This document shows, piece by piece, positions 26,286-35,267 of a stretch of DNA of 64,000 nucleotides; the stretch's first letter is position 1; each line of letters begins with the position of its first letter. Origin of the DNA: Lichenicola sp965198575 (GTDB lineage: Bacteria; Pseudomonadota; Alphaproteobacteria; Acetobacterales; Acetobacteraceae). Under the pieces are notes generated by a model that worked only from the letters and a program-made list of their open reading frames with translations, did no database searches and was not told where the DNA came from. The stretch is from positions 3,720,001 through 3,784,000 of the forward strand of contig NZ_OZ240671.1 in assembly GCF_965198575.1 (NCBI RefSeq), read 5' to 3'. A program made the position numbers and the translations under genes.

Positions 26286-29200
26286 TCAACCCTGAGGCAG
26301 GGAGCGTCGGTCGGCCGATCGCTGGTGGTTGCCGGCGATCAGGAGATAGGCGGCGGGGACCACGAACAAGGTGAAAAGCGTGCCGATACCGAGTCCGGTA
26401 GCGATCACCAACCCCATGGCAAAGCGCGCCGCCGAGCCGGCACCGGTGGCGACGATCAACGGCAGCACGCCGAACACCATGGCGCCGGTGGTCATGAGGA
26501 TGGGCCGCAGACGCAGGACCGCCGCGAGCTCGATGGCGGCGCGCTTGGATAACCCGAGCTTCTGCTGGGTGTTGGCCACCTCGACGATCAGGATCCCGTG
26601 CTTGCTGATCAGGCCGGCCAGCGTCACCAGCCCGATCTCGCTGAAGATGTTGAGCGAGGCCCCGCCGACCCCCATCCAGATGAAGAAGAGCGCGCCGGCG
26701 AGCGACATCGGTACCGACGCCAGAATGATCAGCGGATCCCGGAAGCTCTCGAAGAGCGCAGCCAGGGTCAGGAAGATCACGATCACCGCAAAGCCGAAGC
26801 TCGGCAGGAACGAGCCCTGGTCCGCGACATATTCACGCAGCGCCCCCGCCGTGTCGGTGGTGAAATCCGCCGGAAGATCCTGCCGTGCCAGATCCTGGAG
26901 GAAATGCAGGGCCCGGTCGGTGCTGACTCCCGGGCCGGGAATGCCGGACAGCGTGGTCGCATTGAGCTGCTGGAAATGGGTGATCTGCTCGGGCATGACC
27001 TGATGCGACAGCGTCGCCACCGACGACAGCAGGATCGGGACGCCACCGATGGTCGCGATCGGATAGTCGAGGATCTGCGCAGGGTTGAGCCGCTGGTCGC
27101 GCACCACCAGCGGCATCACCTTGTAGGAATGGCCGTGGATGCTGAAATAGTTCACGTAGTTTCCGCCGAGCAGCCAATTGAGCGAACTGCCGATATCCGA
27201 CACGCGCAGTCCGATCTGTGCGAGCTTGGATCTGTCGAGTTCGATCGTGGTCTGCGGCTGGTCGATCTTCAGGTCCTTGTCGATATAGGTGAACAACCCG
27301 CTCCTGTGGGCAGCGATCAGCATTCGGTCGCTGACCTCGGCGAGCGCCTCGATCGAGCCGGATCCCTTGAGCACGAACTGGATCGGCATGCCCTGCGCGC
27401 CCGGTAGGGAGGGCGGCTGGAAGACCGCGAGTTGCAGCCCGGCAACGGTGTTCAGCGCCGATTGCAGCTGGTCCTGCAGCACCATCGCCGTCCGGTGCCG
27501 CTCGTTCCACGGCTTGAGCACGATGCCGTCGCCGACCTGGCCGGGACTATCCACCAGCCAGTACAACGCGCCTTCCGGGATCGCCTGCATGGCCTTGATG
27601 ATCGGCGGATCGTAGCGGGCGATCTGGTCCAGGTCGGCATTCGGTGGCGCCTGGCCGCCGACGATCAGCAGCCCGGTATCCTCCTGCGGCGCCAGTTCGC
27701 TGGACGAGCCGCGGAACATCAGGACCATGGCAACCATCATCGCCAGTCCGAACACGATCAGGAGCGGCCAAACGATGAGGGCGCGGTGCAGGACCGATCG
27801 ATAGACGCGCTCGAGGTGATGCTGCACGGCATCGTTGAAACGCACGAGCCGGCCGGGACGCTGCTGCTCCGGGCGCAACAGATACGCGCACATCATCGGC
27901 GAAAGCGTGAGTGCCACGACCGCGGAAACCGTGACGCTGGCGGCCAGGGTGAAGGCGAATTCGGTGAATAACGCACCGGTGAGGCCGGCCTGCAGACCGA
28001 TCGGGACATAGGCCGCAACCAGCACCACCGTCATCGCCAGGATCGGGCCCGAGAGCCCGACTGCCGCCAGCGACGCGGACGCGAACGGTGTCATGCCCTG
28101 CCTCATGTGGCGATCGACGCTTTCAACGATGATGATCGCGTCATCGACGACAAGTCCGATCGCCAGCACCAGTGCGAGGAGCGTCAGCAGGTTGATGGAG
28201 AACCCCATCACCGCCATCAGGCTGAGCGTCCCGATCAGCGAGAGCGGGATGGTGACGAGCGGAATGAAGACGGCGCGCGGCGAGCCCAGGAACACCAATA
28301 CCGCCAGTGCCACGATCACCAGCGCCTCGCCCAGGGCGACCAGCACGTCGTGCCGGGATGCATCCACGTAGTCGGCCGCGCTGTACAGGATGCGTCCCTG
28401 CATGCCCGGCGGCATGGTGGCGCAGATGGCGGCAAAGGTCGCGCGAACACGATGCGCCACCTGGAGCAGATTGGCGGTGGGCGAGACCGAAATGCCGAGT
28501 GCGGCACCTTTGCCGAGGCTGTCGGTCAGGCTCATGTTGAGGCTGTCTGGGGCATATCCGACATCGGCGATGTCGCGCAGCCGGATCAGCACGCCATCGT
28601 GCCTGGCAACGACGAGGTTGCGGAACTCCGTTTCCGTATGCAGGCCGCTGGCGATTGCCAGGTTGGCGAAAATGGTTCCGCCCAAAGTCGTGCCGACACC
28701 GGTGATATAGTCGTTGGCGGTGAGCGCGTCGGCGACGTCGGTGGCGGTCAGGCCGTGTCCGGCCAGCCGCTTCGGATCCAGCCAGACCCGCAGGGCGATG
28801 TTGGTCTGCGTCAGGTTGACGACCGACAGCACGCCGGGCACGGCCTGCAGCTGCGGCACCACGAACCGCGTCAGGTAATCCGACACCTGTTGCGGCGCGA
28901 TCAGGTTGCTCGAGACAGCCAGCTGCATTTCCTGGCCGGCCGCGTTGTAGACCGCGATGACGGGCGGCTGGTATCCGGCGGGAAGCTGGGCGGTGATGCC
29001 CTGGACGAAGGCCTGCACCTGGGTCATCGCCCGGTTCGGATCCTGGTTGAGACGCAGGCTGAGGGTGACGGTGCTGACGCCGGACTGGCTCTGCGAGGTC
29101 ATGTAGTCGATGCCCTCGGTCTGCGAGACGGCCGCCTCGATCGGCGTCGTGATGAAGCTGGCGACGGTGGCGGCGTCGGCGCCATAAAAGCTTGTCTGGA

Positions 29201-29339
29201 TCTGGATCGTGGCGCTGACGGTTCTCGGAAACTGCTGCATCGGCAGCGTCAGACCGGCCCGCAGCCCGGCAAGCAGGATCAGCAGGCTGACCACCAGGGC
29301 AAACACCGGGCGGCGGATGAAGAGGTCGGTGAGCCGCAC
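26286..29339 (-). CDS. RND-family efflux transporter, inner-membrane subunit
   Basis: A proton-driven multidrug-type (HAE1/MexF-MdtC-like) pump of 1017 residues, normal length. The N terminus DLFIRRPVFALVVSLLILL and the repeated 12-helix layout with two large periplasmic loops are present. The proton-relay aspartates are in the TM4 motif VVDDAIIIVESVDRHM, and the PIGLQAGLTGALFTEFAFT stretch is typical. It follows its adaptor gene by only nine bases, so the two form one transcript. No outer-membrane channel gene is visible, so the pump probably uses a shared TolC-like protein. Substrate unknown. Confidence 0.95.
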   Translation of the reverse strand: MRLTDLFIRRPVFALVVSLLILLAGLRAGLTLPMQQFPRTVSATIQIQTSFYGADAATVASFITTPIEAAVSQTEGIDYMTSQSQSGVSTVTLSLRLNQDPNRAMTQVQAFVQGITAQLPAGYQPPVIAVYNAAGQEMQLAVSSNLIAPQQVSDYLTRFVVPQLQAVPGVLSVVNLTQTNIALRVWLDPKRLAGHGLTATDVADALTANDYITGVGTTLGGTIFANLAIASGLHTETEFRNLVVARHDGVLIRLRDIADVGYAPDSLNMSLTDSLGKGAALGISVSPTANLLQVAHRVRATFAAICATMPPGMQGRILYSAADYVDASRHDVLVALGEALVIVALAVLVFLGSPRAVFIPLVTIPLSLIGTLSLMAVMGFSINLLTLLALVLAIGLVVDDAIIIVESVDRHMRQGMTPFASASLAAVGLSGPILAMTVVLVAAYVPIGLQAGLTGALFTEFAFTLAASVTVSAVVALTLSPMMCAYLLRPEQQRPGRLVRFNDAVQHHLERVYRSVLHRALIVWPLLIVFGLAMMVAMVLMFRGSSSELAPQEDTGLLIVGGQAPPNADLDQIARYDPPIIKAMQAIPEGALYWLVDSPGQVGDGIVLKPWNERHRTAMVLQDQLQSALNTVAGLQLAVFQPPSLPGAQGMPIQFVLKGSGSIEALAEVSDRMLIAAHRSGLFTYIDKDLKIDQPQTTIELDRSKLAQIGLRVSDIGSSLNWLLGGNYVNYFSIHGHSYKVMPLVVRDQRLNPAQILDYPIATIGGVPILLSSVATLSHQVMPEQITHFQQLNATTLSGIPGPGVSTDRALHFLQDLARQDLPADFTTDTAGALREYVADQGSFLPSFGFAVIVIFLTLAALFESFRDPLIILASVPMSLAGALFFIWMGVGGASLNIFSEIGLVTLAGLISKHGILIVEVANTQQKLGLSKRAAIELAAVLRLRPILMTTGAMVFGVLPLIVATGAGSAARFAMGLVIATGLGIGTLFTLFVVPAAYLLIAGNHQRSADRRSLPQG

Positions 29340-29348
29340 GGGAGGGTC

Positions 29349-30512
29349 CTATTCCTGCGGCAGTTGCGGGTGAGCCGCGAAATCCGGCTGCACCGCGTTG
29401 TTCACGACGACCGGCGTGCCCTCGTGCAGCTTGAGCTGGCCGGCGGTGACCACCTCCTCGCCCGGCGACAGTCCGGACAGGATCGCGACCTGGTCGCCAC
29501 GCTCAGGCCCGGTCGTGACGAGGAGCTGGTGCGCGATCCGGTCCTTTCCGGTGTTGCGGATTACGTAGACGGTGCTGCCGTAGGTCGTGGCGGAGATCGC
29601 GGAGATCGGCAACGTGACGTGGTGCTGCACCACACCGATGCCGACGCGGACGGACGCAAACATGCCGGGGATCAGAGCGTGGTCATGGTTCTCGATCTGC
29701 GCCCGCACCACCACCGTGCGGCTGGCCTGGTCGACCTGCGGCGTGATCGCCTGGAGCTTTCCGGTAAACGCGCGGTCACCCCAGCCATCCACCGTCACGA
29801 TCGCCTGCATGCCGACGCGCAGGTCCCGCAACTGCTGCTGGGGGATGTAGAAATCGACGTCGATCGGATCGAGCGACTGCAATGTGACGACGAACGTGCC
29901 TTGTGTCAGGAACTCGCCGAGATCGATCTGGCGGATGCCGAGCTGGCCTGCGAACGGAGCGGCCAGGGTCTTCTCGGCGATCATCGCCTGTTGCGCGTCG
30001 ATCTGACCCATCAGGGCGAGCAGGTTCGATTGATCCTGATCGACGACGGCGTTGCTCGTGGTCTTCGACTGCAGAAGCCGGGCATCGCGCGCGAGGCTGA
30101 CGCTTGCAAAACGTGCCTGGGCCTTAAGTTGGGCGAGGCGGCCAGGCTCGTCGTTCAGGCGCAGCTGTGCCAGCACGTCACCCGCGGCAACGGACTGGCC
30201 GGAGACGAAATTGATTTTCGATACGATGCCGGATGCCTCGAAGGCGAGGTTCACGCCGCGTTCGGCGCGCAGGTTGCCTACTGCGTCGAGGGTCGGCTGC
30301 CAGTCCTGCAGACCTGCCCGCATGGTCGAGACGATCTGGGCGGGTTCGGCGGCCGCGGCGGCGATGGTCTGGCAGAGGGTGGAGAGCAGGATCGCCGAAA
30401 TAGTGATTGCTCGGTCTGACAGCCATCTTGCGTGTCGCTGCTGCACGACGGCGTGGCGCAGGCCATTTCCGGCGTGATTGGAACCGGCTTGCTTCTTGAG
30501 CGGCTCTTTCAT
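29349..30512 (-). CDS. RND efflux periplasmic adaptor (HlyD/MexH-like membrane fusion protein)
   Basis: The periplasmic adaptor that couples the RND pump to an outer-membrane channel. From the ATG at 30512 the product is 387 residues, a normal length, with an N-terminal hydrophobic segment (ITISAILLSTLCQTIAAAAA), the lipoyl-type halves (LAFEASGIVSKINFVSGQSV and AGDVLAQL; APFAGQLGIRQIDLGEFL), a coiled-coil hairpin between, and the beta-barrel part ending VTAGQLKLHEGTPV. The frame stays open 161 codons further upstream to 30995, coding for several hydrophobic stretches; the start is therefore uncertain and 30512 lacks a strong ribosome site. Confidence 0.88.
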   Translation of the reverse strand: MKEPLKKQAGSNHAGNGLRHAVVQQRHARWLSDRAITISAILLSTLCQTIAAAAAEPAQIVSTMRAGLQDWQPTLDAVGNLRAERGVNLAFEASGIVSKINFVSGQSVAAGDVLAQLRLNDEPGRLAQLKAQARFASVSLARDARLLQSKTTSNAVVDQDQSNLLALMGQIDAQQAMIAEKTLAAPFAGQLGIRQIDLGEFLTQGTFVVTLQSLDPIDVDFYIPQQQLRDLRVGMQAIVTVDGWGDRAFTGKLQAITPQVDQASRTVVVRAQIENHDHALIPGMFASVRVGIGVVQHHVTLPISAISATTYGSTVYVIRNTGKDRIAHQLLVTTGPERGDQVAILSGLSPGEEVVTAGQLKLHEGTPVVVNNAVQPDFAAHPQLPQE

Positions 30513-31179
30513 TCGCCAACCGACTTGATCCGATTTCCAGTTTGCTACGGTTTTGCGGATCTGCCTAGCTCGGATTCCATGGCCCCTGGTGATGAGACCG
30601 CCACTCCTGACCCGATCGCCGAAGACCTGTGCTGCAAAACCAGCTCCCAGAAGCACCATAACCAGGCTGAATATGGCGCCTATCCCGTAGATCAATGAAA
30701 GCGTGGCAAAACCGGCCTGCCAGGACATATGCATTGCATCGAGGGTAGTCTTTGGAAGCCAGGCCCCCACGCTACCGATGAACAACCACCAGAACCGTCC
30801 GCGCGAGAGATTCCAGACTCTTTTGAGCGTGTACTCGGCACTGCCTATCACTATTCCTGGGAGCAGGAGGATGAGCCGCATTTGTAGAGACAGACCGAGG
30901 ACTTCCTTCAGTTTGTCAACAAGTCGGAAGCGGGACAGACCGGGGACTCCACAAGCTAGAGTCAGAGTGAAAGAACAGGATGGATACGAGCACAACTGTG
31001 CAGACGGCTAGGATCGACATTTCCGACACGGTCGATACAGCGGATTTCCAACTCGGAAAACTGTCCGGTAAAACCTGTTCCGTATCACTCAGTGCTTCCT
31101 GACGGAGAGGCGTCCTCCTCTTCCAAGCCTGCTGCCAGAGGGTCCGTTTTACAATCGAAAGAACTGTGCGTGACCCCGC
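30513..31179. other. Intergenic region, apparently AT-richer, with in-frame hydrophobic extension of the adaptor frame
   Basis: This stretch appears clearly less GC-rich than its surroundings by eye. On the minus strand the adaptor frame continues to 30995 and would encode hydrophobic segments LILLLPGIVIGSA, FWWLFIGSVGAWL and FATLSLIYGIGAIFSLVMVL, which look like membrane helices, either of a separate gene that lost its stop or of a fusion. An internal ATG at 30881 would give about 123 residues before the adaptor ATG. From 30996 to 31179 I see no gene, no clear terminator and no promoter I can defend. Confidence 0.4.
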
Positions 31180-32475
31180 TCAGGCGCCGATTGCGGAAAG
31201 CACCTCGGTCATGACCGGGCGTTCGGATGGCATCAGCAGAACGCACTCGCGCTGCAACTCGTAAAGGTTTTCCGGCGGGTCAACGCAGCGGTCCAGCAGT
31301 TCGCCGAGCAGCAGGCCCCAGGCAAGCACCTCGGTGCGTGGCAACGCGGTGCCCACCGCGTCATCCGGCAGGAAGGAGGCGGCGCCGAGATCGCTCAGGA
31401 CGGCCTCGCCATCGTGACCGTCCCACAGGATGTTGTGGGCGTAGAGGTCGCCGTGCAGCATTCGGCGGCGGTGCAGGTGGTCGGCGGCGGTGGCGACGGA
31501 GCGGGCAATCCGCCGTACCGTGTCGGCCTCCAGACGCAGGCCCTCCGGATAGATGTCGCGGGTGCAGCTGGCCAGGCTGGGTGGTCCGGCAAGCGTGCTC
31601 CAGCCGGCCGGCAGCAGCGTCATCAGCAACCCCTCCGCCTGCTCCGGATGGCCGGCGAGACGGCCGAGTGCTCCGGTCAGCGCGGGATGCTCACCCGCCG
31701 TCAGGCTGGCGGCGACCTCGTGGTCGGGCAGGCCGTCGCTGGTCATCGAACCCTTGAACAGCTTCAGCGCCAACTCGCGCGGCGCCTCGTCCGGCGGCTG
31801 CCACAGCACCTGCTGCACCCGTCCCGACGACCCCTCGCCAAGCAGCTGTCCCGGCTGCAGATTCCGCCACGCGATGGTGCGGGCAGGCGCGACCTCACGA
31901 AGCGGACCATTTAGCGGATTGCCGGCATATGCGAGCCACGCCAGTCGGGGCAACTCGGCCAGCCACTCGGGCAGGCTGTCGAGCCGGTTGGCCGAGATCC
32001 GCAACAGTTCCAGCCGGGATGCCCCGGCGAGGCTGTCGGGCAGCCGTTGCAGCTGGTTTCCCGACAGCATCAGTTTCTGCAGATGTGGCCGCTCGCCGAG
32101 CGCCTCGGGCAGGGTGTCGATCCGGTTGTCGGTGAGGGTGAGCCAGCGCAAACCCGCCGGCAGCGCGTCCGCCGGAATCTCGCGCAGACCGGTGCCGCGG
32201 AAGCCGATCTGGGTAAGGGACGGGCAGTCGCCGAGGCAATCGGGCAGGCGGGTGAAGCGGTTGTGCGAGCAGAACAGCACGCGCAGCCGGTGTAGCCGTT
32301 GCATGTCGTGCGGCAGGCTGTCGAGCGCGTTGCCGGACAGGTCCAGCACCTCGAGCGTGTCGGCCAGCCCGAACACCTCGCGCGGCAACTCCGTCAGGCC
32401 GCCGCGGAGAGCGAGCTGGGTGGCGCCGGCCAGCTCGCCGCGACGGAGTTCGTCGAGCGTCGTCGTGTCGTTCAC
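31180..32475 (-). CDS. Leucine-rich-repeat protein kinase
   Basis: A soluble 431-residue protein fusing leucine-rich repeats (about residues 20-195, about seven repeats of the type LxxLxLSGNxLxxLP) to a eukaryotic-like protein kinase domain (about 205-431). Kinase elements are present: glycine loop GEGSSGRV (about 209-216), the ATP lysine in LALKLFK, catalytic loop HGDLYAHNILWD (HRD replaced by HGD but Asp and Asn kept) and SDLGAASFL (DFG as DLG). It therefore appears catalytically competent. There is no signal peptide or membrane helix, so both halves are cytoplasmic. The start overlaps the stop of the UxaA-family gene by four bases. Confidence 0.88.
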   Translation of the reverse strand: MNDTTTLDELRRGELAGATQLALRGGLTELPREVFGLADTLEVLDLSGNALDSLPHDMQRLHRLRVLFCSHNRFTRLPDCLGDCPSLTQIGFRGTGLREIPADALPAGLRWLTLTDNRIDTLPEALGERPHLQKLMLSGNQLQRLPDSLAGASRLELLRISANRLDSLPEWLAELPRLAWLAYAGNPLNGPLREVAPARTIAWRNLQPGQLLGEGSSGRVQQVLWQPPDEAPRELALKLFKGSMTSDGLPDHEVAASLTAGEHPALTGALGRLAGHPEQAEGLLMTLLPAGWSTLAGPPSLASCTRDIYPEGLRLEADTVRRIARSVATAADHLHRRRMLHGDLYAHNILWDGHDGEAVLSDLGAASFLPDDAVGTALPRTEVLAWGLLLGELLDRCVDPPENLYELQRECVLLMPSERPVMTEVLSAIGA

Positions 32476-34001
32476 ATCACCGCGCCGACCTGCCAGGGCA
32501 CGAACTCGTTGTCGCCGTAATCGAACTGCTCGCTCAGGCTGCGTTCGCCGGACGCGATCGCCAATATTGCTGCAAAGATGCGCTCCCCGGCAGCAATGAT
32601 GCTGTCGGTGCCGTCAACGATGCCGCCGCAATCGATGTCCATGTCGTCGGCCATGCGCTGGTACATCGGCGTGTTGGTGGCGAGCTTGATGCAGGGCGCC
32701 GGCTTGAAGCCCGACGTCGAGCCGCGTCCGGTGGTGAAGCAGATGATGGTGCAGCCGCCCGCCACCTGTCCGGTCACCGCCACCGGATCGTAGCCGGGCG
32801 TGTCCATGAAGACGAAGCCGCGCGCGGTGATCGGCTCGGCATATTCATACACCGCCTCCAGCTGCGATTGCGGGCTCTTGGCGACCGCACCGAGCGACTT
32901 CTCCAGGATGGTGGTCAGCCCGCCTGTCTTGTTGCCGTGCGACGGGTTGTTGTTGAGCTCGGCTTTGTTGCGCACGGTGTAGTCGCGCCACCAGGCGATG
33001 CGCTCGAGCAGTTTCTCGGCCACCGCCGGCGTTGCGGCGCGACGGGTCAGCAGATGCTCGGCGCCGTAGATTTCAGGAGTTTCCGCCAGCACCGCAGTGC
33101 CGCCATTACGCACCAGCAAGTCCGCCGCGTGCCCGAGTGCGGGGTTGGCGGAAATGCCGGAATAGCCGTCGGAGCCGCCGCACTCCAGCGCCAGCACCAA
33201 CGCGGAAGCGGGCTGCGGGGTGCGCACCGCACTGCCGACATCGTCGAGCATGCCACGCACGATCCCGATCGCGGCCTCGATGGTGCGTCTCGTGCCGCCG
33301 GTTTCCTGGATCGTCATGGTGCGCAGCAGCGGGCCCTCGACCAGGCCGCGCGCCTGCATCAGCAGCGGGATCTGGTTGGTTTCGCAGCCGAGCCCGATCA
33401 TCAGCACGCCGCCGACATTCGGGTGGGCGGCGTACCCGGCGAGCGTGCGCGTCAGGTAGAGGTAGCCCTCCTCGAGCGTGTTGATCGCGCAGCCGCCGCC
33501 ATGGGTGAGGGCGATCACGCCGTCGATCGTCGGATGACCGTCGAGGCCGCCCTTGTTGTTGAAGTGGTCGGCGACGGCGCGGCAGACGGTGGCCGAGCAG
33601 TTCACCGACGAGATCACCGCGATATAGTTGCGCGTGCCGACCCGGCCATCGGGGCGCAGGAAGCCCTGGAAGGTCGCGCGCTCGGCGTCCGGCAGCAGGG
33701 TAGCCGGCTCGGCCTCGACGCAGAAGGCGTGCGTCAGGGCGAAGTCGCTCATCTCCAGGTTGTCGGTGTGGACATGCTCGCCGGCGGCGATATCGCGCGT
33801 CGCGTTGCCGATCACCTGGCCGTACTTGCGCACCGGCGTGCCGGCCGGGATGGCGACGGTGGCGATCTTGTGGCCGCGCGGCACCTGGCCCGTCGCCCGC
33901 ACGCCGCTATCGAGCCACTCGCCCGGCTCGATCGGCCGCCGCGCCACGGCCACGTTGTCACGGGCATGCAGGCTGATGATGGAGGAGACCGCGACATCCA
34001 T
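32472..34001 (-). CDS. UxaA-family sugar-acid dehydratase (altronate/galactarate dehydratase-like)
   Basis: An iron-dependent dehydratase of 509 residues that removes water from an aldonate or aldarate such as altronate or galactarate. The N-terminal SAF-like domain (about 1-90, with IATVAIPAGTPVRKYGQVIG) is fused to the catalytic UxaA domain (RVGTRNYIAVISSVNCSATV, then ALTHGGGCAIN and GLGCETNQ, LALECGGSDGYSGISANPA, FTTGRGSTSGFKPAPCIKL). These Cys/Asn/Gly motifs are family hallmarks. It is divergent from a sugar ABC transporter, which probably imports the substrate or a precursor, and its gene overlaps an LRR-kinase gene. Confidence 0.9.
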   Translation of the reverse strand: MDVAVSSIISLHARDNVAVARRPIEPGEWLDSGVRATGQVPRGHKIATVAIPAGTPVRKYGQVIGNATRDIAAGEHVHTDNLEMSDFALTHAFCVEAEPATLLPDAERATFQGFLRPDGRVGTRNYIAVISSVNCSATVCRAVADHFNNKGGLDGHPTIDGVIALTHGGGCAINTLEEGYLYLTRTLAGYAAHPNVGGVLMIGLGCETNQIPLLMQARGLVEGPLLRTMTIQETGGTRRTIEAAIGIVRGMLDDVGSAVRTPQPASALVLALECGGSDGYSGISANPALGHAADLLVRNGGTAVLAETPEIYGAEHLLTRRAATPAVAEKLLERIAWWRDYTVRNKAELNNNPSHGNKTGGLTTILEKSLGAVAKSPQSQLEAVYEYAEPITARGFVFMDTPGYDPVAVTGQVAGGCTIICFTTGRGSTSGFKPAPCIKLATNTPMYQRMADDMDIDCGGIVDGTDSIIAAGERIFAAILAIASGERSLSEQFDYGDNEFVPWQVGAVM

Positions 34002-34074
34002 TGGAGCACCCCGAAAACGGCTGGCCCGGTCTTATGACCATTGCGCGCAGGGGGCAAACGTTCGGGATTGCCTG

Positions 34075-34084
34075 TTGCCGGCAA
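34075..34084. promoter_or_regulatory. Possible operator palindrome between dehydratase and ABC transporter genes
   Basis: TTGCCGGCAA is a perfect 10-bp palindrome near the middle of the 147-base gap that holds both divergent promoters. A regulator of both units could bind here, but a 10-bp palindrome in GC-rich DNA can arise by chance. Confidence 0.2.
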
Positions 34085-34148
34085 ACTGCTCCATCCTCGG
34101 TCCGGTAAGGCCGGCGGGAAGCCCGGTCGGCAGGGAAGACGCACATCC

Positions 34149-35267
34149 ATGACAACACGAACCCGAACCGCTTACGCCAGCCTGGCGGCGCTCATCATCG
34201 CCGTGGCAGCACTCGGCGTCACCCCGACACGGGCTGCCGACGGCACCGCCGGCCAGTGCTTCGCGCCGCTCAAGGGCGACAGCAAGATGGTCACGCTGCC
34301 CGCGAAGAAGGGTCCATACCGGATCGCCTTCGCCAACGGGTTCATCGGCAATGCCTGGCGCGTGCAGATGCTGCAGACGCTCAAGGCGTACGCTGCACAG
34401 CCCGCGGTTGCAGCACAGATCAAGGAACTTCGCATCGTCAGCGTCGGCACCGACGTCTCGGCTCAGATCGCCGCGATGGACAACTTCATCAGCGCTGGCT
34501 TCGACGCCATCCTGATCGACAGCAACAGCCCGACCGCCTTCAAGCCGGTGATGCGTCGCGCCAAGGCCGCCGGCGTGGTGGTGGTGAGCTTCGACAACGT
34601 GCTCGCCCGCACGCCGTCCGAGACCAACCTGGTGCAGGTCAACCAGGACCAGTACGAGATGGGCCAGATGATGGGCGACTGGCTCAACCAGACCATGAAG
34701 GACAAGAAGCACGTCCTCGAGGTCCGCGGCGTGCCCGGCACCAGCGTCGACCAGGACCGCCATGAGGGCTTCCGCGCGGCGCTCAAGGCCGATCCGGGCA
34801 TCCAGGTCACCGAGGTGGTCGGCAACTGGGACGACGGCACCGGCCAGAAGGCGGTCGCCGATGCGCTCGCGGTCAACGGCAACTTCGACGGCATCTACAC
34901 CCAGGGCGGCAGCGTCGGCGTGACCCATGCGCTGCTCGACAGCCACAAGCCGCTGATCCCGATCGACGGCGAGGGCGAGAACGGCTTCCGCAAGCTGATC
35001 GTGGCCAACCCCGGACTGATGGGCGAGAGCGTCGGCCAGTCGCCGGCCTTGTCGGCAGTGGCACTGAAGGTCGCACTCGCGGCGTTGCAGGGCCAGACCC
35101 TGCCGGAGGAAATCCGAGTGCCGGCGCAGATCGCCAACTACAAGAACATGCAGGCTGGCACGAACTACTTCCCAGAGCTCAGCGACACGTTCTTTGCGGC
35201 ACATGATTTCCCGGTCTGCGACATCAAGCTGTCGGCGGCCGAGATCAACGGACAGCCGGGTAAGTGA
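34149..35267 (+). CDS. Sugar ABC transporter substrate-binding protein
   Basis: Periplasmic binding protein of 372 residues, type 1 (RbsB/Peripla_BP_4) fold. The signal peptide ends near TRA-AD at residue 29 (MTTRTRTAYASLAALIIAVA). Family features include YRIAFANGFIGNAWRVQML, the ligand-binding hinge region DAILIDSNSPTAF, and VRGVPGTSVDQDRHEGF. An upstream in-frame start at 34041 would destroy the signal peptide, so 34149 is used; AGGGAAG is about 11 bases upstream. The ABC ATPase gene overlaps the stop by four bases. The ligand is likely a monosaccharide or sugar acid, inferred from the adjoining dehydratase. Confidence 0.92.
   Translation: MTTRTRTAYASLAALIIAVAALGVTPTRAADGTAGQCFAPLKGDSKMVTLPAKKGPYRIAFANGFIGNAWRVQMLQTLKAYAAQPAVAAQIKELRIVSVGTDVSAQIAAMDNFISAGFDAILIDSNSPTAFKPVMRRAKAAGVVVVSFDNVLARTPSETNLVQVNQDQYEMGQMMGDWLNQTMKDKKHVLEVRGVPGTSVDQDRHEGFRAALKADPGIQVTEVVGNWDDGTGQKAVADALAVNGNFDGIYTQGGSVGVTHALLDSHKPLIPIDGEGENGFRKLIVANPGLMGESVGQSPALSAVALKVALAALQGQTLPEEIRVPAQIANYKNMQAGTNYFPELSDTFFAAHDFPVCDIKLSAAEINGQPGK

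Noticed and set aside
28107..30419. A plus-strand open frame of about 770 codons opposite the RND pump
   Set aside because: Charged, low-complexity translation lies opposite a well-supported RND and adaptor pair; it is a shadow frame.
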